Shown piece after piece: positions 55,484 through 64,000 of a DNA stretch of 64,000 nucleotides. Under the pieces are notes generated by a model that saw only the letters and a program-made list of their open reading frames with translations, ran no database searches and was not told the origin of the DNA. Each line of letters begins with the position of its first letter. The stretch's first letter is position 1. The translations under genes were made by a program, and so were the position numbers. Origin of the DNA: Rhodococcus sp. H36-A4 (lineage in GTDB: Bacteria > Actinomycetota > Actinomycetes > Mycobacteriales > Mycobacteriaceae); contig NZ_JAPVLQ010000003.1 of the NCBI RefSeq assembly GCF_027158005.1, positions 310,001-374,000 on the forward strand, written 5' to 3'.

Positions 55484-55517
55484 ACCCTCGTACAGCTACT
55501 GCTGACGGGGGTTTTTT
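55484..55517 (+). terminator. ilvB attenuator terminator
   Basis: ACCCTCGT (55484-55491) pairs with ACGGGGGT (55505-55512) with one G-U pair; inside it CAGC pairs with GCTG. A T-run to 55517 follows. It precedes the ilvB GTG by 46 bp, so it can only make sense as a regulated terminator. Confidence 0.78.
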
Positions 55518-55563
55518 CTTGCCCAGAGATCGCCCAGAACTCGAAAATCCTGAGGAAGCAGCA

Positions 55564-57513
55564 GTGAGCGCACCAACCGCACGCCCAGGGCCCACGACTC
55601 GTAAGTCGGGCACAGTCAACAGCTCGTCGACGTCCGAAATGCCGCCGGCCGGTTCCAACGAGGGTTCACGTCGTCATGTAGCGCCCGAGAAAGTGAGCGG
55701 CGCACAGTCCGTCGTCCGAGCGCTCGAAGAACTCGATGTCGACACCGTGTTCGGCATTCCGGGAGGGGCAGTACTTCCGGTCTACGACCCACTCTTCGAT
55801 TCGAAGAAGGTTCGACACGTCCTGGTTCGCCATGAGCAAGGCGCCGGACATGCCGCGACCGGATACGCGCAAGCCACCGGCCGTGTCGGCGTATGCATGG
55901 CGACGTCCGGTCCCGGAGCGACCAACCTTGTCACTCCGCTCGCCGATGCCCAGATGGACTCGGTTCCGATCGTCGCAATCACCGGTCAGGTCGCCCGAAG
56001 TCTCATCGGTACCGATGGATTCCAGGAAGCCGACATCTCGGGCATCACGATGCCGGTGACCAAGCACAACTTCCTGATCACCGACGGAGCCGACATCCCG
56101 CGCATCATGGCCGAGGCGTTCTACCTCGCTGCCTCGGGGCGACCCGGTGCTGTACTCGTCGATATCCCGAAAGACGTGCTCCAGGCGCCGACCACTTTCT
56201 CGTGGCCGCCGGAGATGCGTCTGCCCGGCTACCGGCCGGTCACCAAGCCGCACGGGAAGCAGGTTCGCGAGGCGGCACGCTTCATCGCCGATGCCAAGCA
56301 GCCGGTCCTCTACGTCGGCGGCGGCGTCATCAAGTCCAACAGCTCCGCCGAACTGCTCGAACTCGCCGAGCTGACCGGGATCCCCGTCGTCACGACGCTC
56401 ATGGCCAGGGGAGCGTTCCCGGACAGTCATCAGCTCAATCTCGGCATGCCCGGAATGCACGGGACAGTTGCTGCCGTGGCTGCGCTGCAGCGCAGTGATC
56501 TGCTCATCACACTCGGTGCGCGCTTCGACGACCGCGTCACCGGGCAGTTGTCCACGTTCGCCACCAATGCCAAGGTCATCCACGCCGACATCGATCCGGC
56601 CGAGATCGGTAAGAACCGCTACGCGGACGTCCCGATCGTGGGCGACTGCAAAGAGGTCATCACTGAACTCATCGAGGCCATCCGCGCGGACCGGGCGACC
56701 GGAACGACACTCGATCTCGCCGACTGGTGGGTCTATCTCGACGACATCCGCAAGACGTACCCGTTGAGCTACGACCGTCCGAGCGACGGCGCGATGTCGC
56801 CGGAGTTCGTCATCTCCTCGGTCGGTAAAATCGCCGGACCGGATGCGATCTACTGCGCAGGAGTGGGCCAGCATCAGATGTGGGCCGCCCAGTTCATCAA
56901 GTACGAGAAGCCGCGCACGTGGCTTAACTCGGGTGGACTCGGAACCATGGGTTACGCGGTGCCCGCAGCGATGGGCGCAAAGATGGGATTGCCCGACGCC
57001 GAGGTGTGGGCGATCGACGGCGACGGCTGCTTCCAGATGACCAATCAGGAGCTTGCCACCTGCGCAGTCGAAGGCATCCCCATCAAGGTCGCTGTGATCA
57101 ACAACGGCAACCTGGGCATGGTGCGCCAGTGGCAGACCCTCTTTTACGAAGAGCGTTACTCCAACACTAATCTGGGTACGCACGGCGCCAAGCGCATTCC
57201 GGACTTCGTCATGCTCGCCGAAGCGCTCGGGTGTGTCGGATTGCGTTGCGAGCGGGAAGAGGATGTCGAGGACGTGATCGCACAGGCCCGTGCGATCAAC
57301 GACCGCCCGGTGGTCATCGACTTCATCGTCGGTGCCGACGCTCAGGTGTGGCCGATGGTCGCAGCAGGCACCGGAAACGACGAGATCATGGCTGCCCGCG
57401 GCATCCGTCCACTGTTCGACGACGACGAGGCTGCGGGCGCCGAGCCTGCCGTGATCGAAGAAGCTATGGCACGCGAACAGGCGCACGGCGAAGCGAAAGG
57501 CACCGACAAGTGA
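55564..57513 (+). CDS. ilvB: Acetolactate synthase large subunit
   Basis: Thiamine diphosphate enzyme for the first shared step of valine, leucine and isoleucine synthesis. The 649-residue product has the ThDP-activating Glu91 ([14 protein letters not shown]) and the cofactor motif [14 protein letters not shown]. The first 45 residues are flexible. GTG at 55564; the frame is open back to 55360, but that crosses the attenuator, so it is not coding. The stop overlaps the ilvN start by 4 bp. Confidence 0.96.
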   Translation: MSAPTARPGPTTRKSGTVNSSSTSEMPPAGSNEGSRRHVAPEKVSGAQSVVRALEELDVDTVFGIPGGAVLPVYDPLFDSKKVRHVLVRHEQGAGHAATGYAQATGRVGVCMATSGPGATNLVTPLADAQMDSVPIVAITGQVARSLIGTDGFQEADISGITMPVTKHNFLITDGADIPRIMAEAFYLAASGRPGAVLVDIPKDVLQAPTTFSWPPEMRLPGYRPVTKPHGKQVREAARFIADAKQPVLYVGGGVIKSNSSAELLELAELTGIPVVTTLMARGAFPDSHQLNLGMPGMHGTVAAVAALQRSDLLITLGARFDDRVTGQLSTFATNAKVIHADIDPAEIGKNRYADVPIVGDCKEVITELIEAIRADRATGTTLDLADWWVYLDDIRKTYPLSYDRPSDGAMSPEFVISSVGKIAGPDAIYCAGVGQHQMWAAQFIKYEKPRTWLNSGGLGTMGYAVPAAMGAKMGLPDAEVWAIDGDGCFQMTNQELATCAVEGIPIKVAVINNGNLGMVRQWQTLFYEERYSNTNLGTHGAKRIPDFVMLAEALGCVGLRCEREEDVEDVIAQARAINDRPVVIDFIVGADAQVWPMVAAGTGNDEIMAARGIRPLFDDDEAAGAEPAVIEEAMAREQAHGEAKGTDK

Positions 57514-58013
57514 GCACGAGCCATACCCTCAGCGTTCTCGTCGAGGACAAGCCAGGCGTCCTCGCCCGAGTTGCGGCATTGTTCTCGCGACGCGGGTTCA
57601 ACATCTCCTCGCTCGCCGTGGGTGGGACGGAGATCCCCGAGATCTCGCGGATGACGATCGTGGTCACTGTCGACGAGTTCCCGCTCGAACAGGTGACCAA
57701 GCAGCTGAACAAGCTCATCAACGTCATCAAGATCGTCGAGCAGGACGACGATTCTTCAGTGGCCCGCGAACTGGTCCTGATCAAGGTGCGAGCCGATTCG
57801 AGCGTACGTAGCGAAGTGATCGAGACCGTGAACCTGTTCCGCGCCAAGGTTATCGACGTGTCGCCCGAGGCGGTCACGGTCGAAGCAACGGGGACGAGGT
57901 CGAAACTCGATGCGTTGCTCAAGATGTTGGACCCCTATGGAATTCGAGAAATAGTCCAGTCGGGAGTCGTTGCCGTCGGACGTGGACCGAAATCGATCAC
58001 CGCGTCGCGCTAG
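57510..58013 (+). CDS. ilvN: Acetolactate synthase small subunit
   Basis: 167 residues; regulatory subunit that gives feedback inhibition by valine. N-terminal ACT domain ([20 protein letters not shown]) and a C-terminal ACT-like half with [19 protein letters not shown] at 57510 overlaps the ilvB stop (GTGA). 50 bp before ilvC. Confidence 0.95.
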   Translation: MSTSHTLSVLVEDKPGVLARVAALFSRRGFNISSLAVGGTEIPEISRMTIVVTVDEFPLEQVTKQLNKLINVIKIVEQDDDSSVARELVLIKVRADSSVRSEVIETVNLFRAKVIDVSPEAVTVEATGTRSKLDALLKMLDPYGIREIVQSGVVAVGRGPKSITASR

Positions 58014-58060
58014 CGACCGCAGTGACGAACAAGCGTAAAACCCAAGAGGAAAGGTAGTAA

Positions 58061-59077
<1,017 letters not shown>

Positions 59078-59117
59078 TCGCAGCCGAATTCGTTCGGTAG
59101 TACCTGCTTGACGAGAG

Positions 59118-59154
59118 GGGCGCCCCACGCACTGACCAGTGCGTGAGGGCGCCC
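59118..59154 (+). terminator. Hairpin terminator after ilvC
   Basis: A 16-bp stem with one bulged base: the left arm starts GGGCGCC at 59118 and the right arm ends at 59154; the loop is GACC. It ends the ilvBNC transcript. The 120 bp after it hold the serA promoter region. Confidence 0.72.
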
Positions 59155-59277
59155 TTCTGCCCGGGTCGCGAGGGCGACACCGATGCGCCCCACCTCGGCA
59201 TCTAAACTTGTGCCGCACCACGCCATTCTTCATTCCGATCGACAGCATCATTTCCGATGACATAGGGAGTTCTTCAC

Positions 59278-60873
59278 GTGAGTCAGCCAGGCCGTCCTGT
59301 CGTTCTGATCGCCGATAAACTTGCGCAGTCCACAGTCGAGGCACTCGGCGACGGCGTAGAGGTCCGTTGGGTCGACGGCCCGGATCGCCCCGCACTTCTC
59401 GCGGCAGTCCCCGAAGCCGACGCCATCCTCGTCCGGTCGGCCACCACGGTCGATGCCGAGGTTCTCGCCGCCGGCACGAAACTCAAGATCGTCGCTCGCG
59501 CGGGTGTCGGCCTCGACAACGTCGATGTGCCTGCCGCCACCGAGCGTGGCGTCCTCGTGGTCAATGCCCCGACATCGAACATCCATACTGCTGCCGAGCA
59601 CGCTGTGACGCTGTTGCTGTCCGCTGCTCGCCAGATCCCCGCTGCCGACGCCACTCTGCGTCAGCACGAGTGGAAGCGCAGCAAGTTCAATGGTGTCGAA
59701 ATCTTCGGCAAGACAGTCGGAGTCGTCGGACTCGGCCGTATCGGCCAGCTGTTCGCTCAGCGTATGGCTGCCTTCGAGACACATGTCATCGCGTACGACC
59801 CCTACGTCTCCGCTGCTCGCGCTGCCCAGCTCGGAATCGAACTCGTCAGCCTCGACGAATTGCTGACACGCGCCGACATGTTCTCCGTACACCTTCCGAA
59901 GACACCCGAGACCAAGGGGATCATCGGCAAGGAAGCCCTCGCGAAGACCAAGCCGGGTGTCATCGTCGTCAACGCCGCCCGCGGCGGTCTCGTCGACGAG
60001 CAGGCGCTCGCCGACGCCATTACCAGCGGCCATGTGTTCGCTGCCGGAATCGACGTCTATGCCTCCGAGCCGTGCACCGACAGCCCGCTGTTCGAGCTGC
60101 CGCAGGCCGTCGTCACCCCCCACCTCGGTGCGTCGACGACCGAAGCTCAGGACCGTGCGGGCACCGACGTCGCGAAGTCTGTATTGCTTGCTCTCGCAGG
60201 CGAATTCGTTCCGGACGCAGTCAACGTCAAGGGTGGCGCAGTCGGCGAAGAGGTATCGCCATGGCTCGAGATCGTCCGCAAGCAGGGCGTGCTTCTCGGC
60301 GCACTCTCCGAAGAACTTCCCTCCTCGTTGTCGGTGGATGTACGCGGCGAGCTCGCTGCCGAAGATGTCGAGATCCTCAAATTGTCGGCACTGCGCGGCC
60401 TGTTCTCCGCTGTCATCGAGGACTCGGTCACCTTCGTCAACGCTCCGTCACTCGCCGAGGAGCGCGGGGTCACCGCCGAGGTCACCAAGGCACCCGAGAG
60501 TGAGAACCATCGCAGCGTCGTCGACATTCGCGCCGTATACGGCGATGGAACCGTCCTCAACGTCGCAGGCACACTCACCGGCACCAAGCAGGTCGAGAAG
60601 ATCGTCAATATCAACGGCCGCAACTTCGACCTTCGGGCCGAGGGCAAGAACCTGATCGTCAACTACGCAGATCAGCCCGGCAGCCTCGGCCGCATCGGCA
60701 CACTGCTCGGCGACGCCGGAATCGACATCCAGGCAGCAGCTCTCAGCCAGGACACCGAGGGTGAAGGCGCCACGATCCTGCTTCGCGTCGACAAGGACGT
60801 GCCGTCGGAGCTGAGTGCAAGCATCGCCGCCGCGGTCGGCGCATCGACGATCGAACTCGTCGACCTGTCCTGA
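59278..60873 (+). CDS. serA: D-3-phosphoglycerate dehydrogenase
   Basis: First step of serine synthesis, oxidising 3-phosphoglycerate with NAD. The 531-residue length is the long type with an intervening domain and a C-terminal ACT domain ([20 protein letters not shown]) for serine feedback. The NAD-binding [14 protein letters not shown] and catalytic-region [14 protein letters not shown] are clear. GTG at 59278. Functionally it partners serB at 14 kb. Rv2996c by place. Confidence 0.97.
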   Translation: MSQPGRPVVLIADKLAQSTVEALGDGVEVRWVDGPDRPALLAAVPEADAILVRSATTVDAEVLAAGTKLKIVARAGVGLDNVDVPAATERGVLVVNAPTSNIHTAAEHAVTLLLSAARQIPAADATLRQHEWKRSKFNGVEIFGKTVGVVGLGRIGQLFAQRMAAFETHVIAYDPYVSAARAAQLGIELVSLDELLTRADMFSVHLPKTPETKGIIGKEALAKTKPGVIVVNAARGGLVDEQALADAITSGHVFAAGIDVYASEPCTDSPLFELPQAVVTPHLGASTTEAQDRAGTDVAKSVLLALAGEFVPDAVNVKGGAVGEEVSPWLEIVRKQGVLLGALSEELPSSLSVDVRGELAAEDVEILKLSALRGLFSAVIEDSVTFVNAPSLAEERGVTAEVTKAPESENHRSVVDIRAVYGDGTVLNVAGTLTGTKQVEKIVNINGRNFDLRAEGKNLIVNYADQPGSLGRIGTLLGDAGIDIQAAALSQDTEGEGATILLRVDKDVPSELSASIAAAVGASTIELVDLS

Positions 60874-60916
60874 GCACCGTCTCATCCCGAACGTATTACA
60901 CAGAACGAGGAGTTCA

Positions 60917-61927
60917 ATGAAGCTCGCCGTCATCGCTGGAGATGGAATCGGCCCTGAGGTCGTCGAACAGGCATTGAAGGTGCTGGACATCGTCGTGCCC
61001 GGTGTCGAGAAGACCGAATACGATCTCGGTGCCCGCCGCTACAACGCGACCGGTGAGCTTCTTCCCGGTTCGGTCCTCGAAGAGATTCGCGGACACGACG
61101 CAATTCTCTTGGGTGCAATCGGCGACCCATCGGTACCCAGCGGCATTCTCGAACGCGGCCTGTTGCTCAATGCACGCTTCGCGCTCGATCATCACGTAAA
61201 TATTCGTCCGGCGAAGTTGTACCCCGGGGTGACCGGTCCGCTCGCAGGTAACAAGGAAATCGACGTGCTCGTCGTACGTGAGGGAACCGAAGGGCCGTAC
61301 ACCGGCAACGGTGGAGCACTGCGGGTGAACACCCCGCACGAGGTTGCGACCGAGGTCAGCGTCAATACTCGCTTCGGGGTCGAGCGTGTCGTTCGCGATG
61401 CGTTCGCTCGCGCGCTCGGACGGCGCAAGCACCTCACGCTGCTGCACAAGACCAACGTGCTCGCGTTCGCCGGCAGTCTCTGGGCGCGAACGGTGGAAGA
61501 AGTCTCGAAGGAATTCGCTGACGTCGAGGTCGCATACCAACACATCGATGCCGCGATGATTCACCTCGTCACCGACCCGGGCCGGTTCGACGTCATCGTC
61601 ACCGACAATCTTTTCGGTGACATCGTCACAGACCTCTCCGCTGCCGTCAGCGGCGGTATCGGCCTCGCAGCCAGCGGAAACATCGATGCGACGGGGACCA
61701 ACCCGTCGATGTTCGAACCGGTCCACGGCAGTGCCCCGGATATCGCAGGGCAAGGCAAAGCGGATCCGACGGCAGCAATTCTGTCGGTGTCGCTACTTTT
61801 GGCGCATCTTGGCGACTCTGCCAACGCAGCACGAGTCGAAGCTGCAGTTGCTGCGGACCTCGCTTCCCGGGGATCCTCGACTGCGACCACCGCAGAAATC
61901 GGCGACCGGATCGCTGCCAAGCTGTAA
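60917..61927 (+). CDS. leuB: 3-isopropylmalate dehydrogenase
   Basis: 336 residues; NAD-dependent oxidative decarboxylation of 3-isopropylmalate in leucine synthesis. [11 protein letters not shown] begins the protein; [17 protein letters not shown] carries the metal-binding aspartates, and [18 protein letters not shown] the C-terminal conserved part. ATG at 60917 has ACGAGGAG upstream. Lies 43 bp after serA. Confidence 0.97.
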   Translation: MKLAVIAGDGIGPEVVEQALKVLDIVVPGVEKTEYDLGARRYNATGELLPGSVLEEIRGHDAILLGAIGDPSVPSGILERGLLLNARFALDHHVNIRPAKLYPGVTGPLAGNKEIDVLVVREGTEGPYTGNGGALRVNTPHEVATEVSVNTRFGVERVVRDAFARALGRRKHLTLLHKTNVLAFAGSLWARTVEEVSKEFADVEVAYQHIDAAMIHLVTDPGRFDVIVTDNLFGDIVTDLSAAVSGGIGLAASGNIDATGTNPSMFEPVHGSAPDIAGQGKADPTAAILSVSLLLAHLGDSANAARVEAAVAADLASRGSSTATTAEIGDRIAAKL

Positions 61928-61945
61928 ATCTCTCACTGAGTGCAT

Positions 61946-61991
61946 CGAATGCCTCTCACGTGCACCTTCTGAGTGCGGTGAGAGGCATTCG
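61946..61991. terminator. Terminator hairpin after leuB
   Basis: Perfect 14-bp stem (61946-61959 with 61978-61991) with an 18-base loop, between the convergent leuB and MFS genes; it may work both ways. Confidence 0.75.
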
Positions 61992-62005
61992 TTCGTTTTC
62001 GGTCT

Positions 62006-63202
62006 CTACTCGTTGCTCTCGTGATCTTCGGGGATTACGGAGACGGACAGGGCAGGGAAGACGGCCGACACCAGGAATGCCAGCGGAAAGCTCACTGCGG
62101 CGAGGGCGCCGAAGGCCGGCGGTACGAGCGAAGCCGCGATGTACTGCCCGGTGTTCTGGACGCCGAGGGCACGCCCGCTCCAGTAGGATCCCGAGAACTC
62201 GGCAACGGCAGTGAATGCCAACCCGTTGGGTGCAACGGTGACGATCGAGGCCACGACCAACAGTGCGATGGAGATCGGGGAGTCCAGCCAGTCGGTGACC
62301 GCGAGCGCGAACATGCTCACGGTCGTCGAGAGTGCGACCCATCGCAGCGGACGCATTCTGCTTCCGACACGGTCTGATAGTGCGCCGACTCCCATTCGAC
62401 CGAACGCCCCGAGGATTTGGGTAACGGTCACCAAGATGCCTGCCGAGGCTGCCGACCATTCGCGATCGGTCATGAGCCAGACGAGCGCATAGGTCCACAC
62501 GACGTACTGAGGCACCACGAGCAGGATCGAGGTCGAATGAATCCGCCAGAGTTGAGAACTGGCCCTGTACGGGTTGGCAAGTAGTCCCTGTTCGGCGGCA
62601 TCGGCTCGCGTCGGGCGTGGGGGATCGACGACGGCCAGGCACAGCACAGCTCCCAGTGTGCAGATGACTGCGGGGACCAACAGGGCAGCCGAGACCCCGT
62701 GGTCTCGCGCGATAGGTGGTATCGACAGCGCAGCGATGGCGACGCCCAGTGGTACCGACATCTGTCGGATTCCCATGGCGAGGCCGCGTCTCTGGGGCGG
62801 GAACCATCCCACGACGACGCGTCCCGACGCGCTGTTTGCGCTGGCTGCCGCCATTCCGCCGATCAGCAGGCACAAGCCGAGCATGGCGAACGAGGTGGTG
62901 AAAAACGCTGCGAAGCTGGCAGCCGCGGTGAGGCCTAGCCCGAGAGCGAGTACGAGGCGTTCACCGATGCGGTCGACGAGCATGCCCCACGCGATCAGCG
63001 TGAGCATGATCCCCACCGTCGGCATCGCGACGAGCAGTCCAGCACTGGGCAGACTCAACCCGCGGTCCTCGTGCAGAGCCGGAATGAGAAACGCAGCTCC
63101 GTTGATGAACACCGCGCCTGAAGTCTGCGCGAGCATTCCGAGCGCGAGCATGAACCACTTTCGGGCGCTGTCGGCGTCGAGCGCGCGGTCTGTTGCAGTC
63201 AT
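62006..63202 (-). CDS. MFS transporter
   Basis: 398 residues with 12 predicted helices. The motif A-like loop MLVDRIGERLVLALG follows helix 2 and GALSDRVGSRMRPLRW follows helix 8, as in the major facilitator family. ATG at 63202 has AGGAATGAGG upstream. Substrate unknown; Rv2994 holds this place. Divergent from the fumarylacetoacetate hydrolase family gene. Confidence 0.88.
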   Translation of the reverse strand: MTATDRALDADSARKWFMLALGMLAQTSGAVFINGAAFLIPALHEDRGLSLPSAGLLVAMPTVGIMLTLIAWGMLVDRIGERLVLALGLGLTAAASFAAFFTTSFAMLGLCLLIGGMAAASANSASGRVVVGWFPPQRRGLAMGIRQMSVPLGVAIAALSIPPIARDHGVSAALLVPAVICTLGAVLCLAVVDPPRPTRADAAEQGLLANPYRASSQLWRIHSTSILLVVPQYVVWTYALVWLMTDREWSAASAGILVTVTQILGAFGRMGVGALSDRVGSRMRPLRWVALSTTVSMFALAVTDWLDSPISIALLVVASIVTVAPNGLAFTAVAEFSGSYWSGRALGVQNTGQYIAASLVPPAFGALAAVSFPLAFLVSAVFPALSVSVIPEDHESNE

Positions 63203-63232
63203 GGCCTCATTCCTGATTCCCACTATATGAGC

Positions 63233-63258
63233 TTCAGATCTTGGCATCTGAAATTCAG
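63233..63258. promoter_or_regulatory. Inverted repeats with TTCAG half-sites in divergent promoter
   Basis: TTCAGAT (63233-63239) and ATCTGAA (63246-63252) are a perfect 7-bp inverted repeat with a 6-bp spacer. The right arm overlaps a second palindrome, CTGAAATTCAG (63248-63258), giving three half-sites in a row. It is 31 bp upstream of the transporter and 79 bp upstream of the hydrolase-family gene. A regulator is likely, identity unknown. Confidence 0.5.
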
Positions 63259-63336
63259 AAGCGACGTTACACCCGTAGCGCAGGCTGTATCGGACGGCAT
63301 GGACGCCGCGAAATGGAAGGTCGATAGACTTTCGAC

Positions 63337-64000
63337 ATGCGTCTGGGTCGAATTGCAAGTCCTGATGGTGTGGCATTCGTGAGTATCGAGGGAGAGGGTG
63401 ATGAACGCACCGCCAAGGAGATTGCCGAACATCCCTTCGGCACGCCGACTTTCACGGGTAGGTCGTGGCCATTGGCCGACGTTCGCCTGCTCGCGCCGAT
63501 CCTCGCCAGCAAAGTCATAGCGATCGGAAAGAACTACGCTGCACATGTAGCCGAGATGGGCGGGGATGCTCCCAAGGATCCCGTTATCTTCATCAAGCCG
63601 AACACCTCGATCGTCGGTCCGGGAGCGCCCATCATGTTGCCGGCGACCTCGAACGAGGTTCACTACGAAGGCGAACTGGCCATCGTGATCGGGCGTCCGT
63701 GCAAGGACGTGCCTGCAGCCAAAGCTCTCGATGTGGTCCTGGGTTATACCGTCGCGAACGACGTATCTGCTCGCGACCATCAACGGCACGACGGTCAATG
63801 GACCAGGGCCAAGGGGCACGACACGTTCTGCCCGCTCGGGCCTTGGATCGAGACCTCGCTCGACGCCTCCGACCTCGAAATCACGACCGAGGTCGACGGC
63901 GAGGTGAAACAACGCAGTAGGACGTCGTTGCTGCTGCACGACATCCCTGAGATCATCGAGTGGGTCTCGGCCGTCATGACCCTGCTGCCCGGTGACGTTA
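63337..64000 (+). CDS. Fumarylacetoacetate hydrolase family protein (partial, right edge)
   Basis: 221 codons from ATG 63337 to the edge of the window, no stop. The FAH-fold pattern is clear: KVIAIGKNYAAHVAEM, then IFIKPNTSIVGPGAPI and the metal-binding HYEGELAIVIGRPC (Glu-X-Glu), then GYTVANDVSARDHQ. Members include 2-hydroxyhepta-2,4-diene-1,7-dioate isomerases and acylpyruvases; the specific reaction cannot be told. Rv2993c by place; there gltX follows, but here it would lie outside. Confidence 0.9.
   Translation, partial: MRLGRIASPDGVAFVSIEGEGDERTAKEIAEHPFGTPTFTGRSWPLADVRLLAPILASKVIAIGKNYAAHVAEMGGDAPKDPVIFIKPNTSIVGPGAPIMLPATSNEVHYEGELAIVIGRPCKDVPAAKALDVVLGYTVANDVSARDHQRHDGQWTRAKGHDTFCPLGPWIETSLDASDLEITTEVDGEVKQRSRTSLLLHDIPEIIEWVSAVMTLLPGDV

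Noticed and set aside
55360..55563. In-frame 68-residue extension of IlvB upstream of 55564.
   Set aside because: It would translate through the attenuator terminator and the leader peptide region, and is rich in Arg without family similarity.
55666..57486. Long open frame on the minus strand opposite ilvB.
   Set aside because: It mirrors the codon bias of ilvB, has no ribosome site and gives no recognisable protein; high-G+C shadow frame.

Overview
The window is high-G+C DNA from an actinobacterium of the order Mycobacteriales, most likely a Rhodococcus-type organism. The evidence is frequent GTG starts, class Ib ribonucleotide reductase, IlvB/N/C and GatCAB typical of the group, and gene order that closely follows the Rv3053c-to-Rv2993c stretch of Mycobacterium tuberculosis as I remember that map. 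The species call is an inference. No prophage, insertion sequence, CRISPR array, rRNA or tRNA was recognised.

Layout. 1-2456 holds molybdenum cofactor genes (partial moeA, moaA, moaD). 2466-5376 holds nadE, a fructosamine kinase-like gene, and a TetR regulator divergent from a flavin reductase. 5893-10470 is the class Ib ribonucleotide reductase region (nrdH-nrdI-nrdE, a 39-residue protein gene, nrdF), with an NrdR-type box upstream. 10535-12333 has a NUDIX gene and a siderophore-type binding lipoprotein divergent from ctaD. 14249-19044 has serB, a PTH2-type gene, a YczE-like membrane protein and glgX.

19096-31903 carries an orphan ABC ATPase, a NUDIX gene, an enoyl-CoA hydratase, two methyltransferases, a PQQ-type propeller lipoprotein, a hexapeptide acyltransferase, a GT4 glycosyltransferase, a GH57 branching enzyme and a third methyltransferase, then etfB-etfA. 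The sugar-acting genes match the mycobacterial set linked to methylglucose lipopolysaccharide and alpha-glucan synthesis. 32064-39394 is a packed run: OlsB-like N-acyltransferase, PlsC, cysteine desulfurase, mnmA, a MetE C-terminal-like protein and ligA. 39406-49005 has an ACT protein and gatC-gatA, then a four-gene insertion (membrane alpha/beta hydrolase, secreted phospholipase A2-like protein, and a divergent two-component system), then pfkA and gatB. In M. tuberculosis gatA and pfkA are neighbours, so this insertion is the clearest accessory module here.

49020-54804 is an antiporter, a lipoprotein, about 1.1 kb without a convincing intact gene (it contains one apparently frameshifted gene), a small membrane protein, an LppZ-like lipoprotein and a DoxX protein. 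54805-64000 has a PH-domain membrane protein and the branched-chain amino acid operon ilvB-ilvN-ilvC, preceded by a leader peptide with consecutive Ile-Leu-Val-Ile codons and a terminator hairpin. serA, leuB, an MFS transporter and a partial fumarylacetoacetate hydrolase family gene follow.

Most of the window is conserved housekeeping. The items most worth a second look are the phospholipase/hydrolase/two-component insertion, the ilvB attenuator, the 39-residue protein with a perfect Shine-Dalgarno sequence, and several unassigned inverted repeats in divergent promoters.
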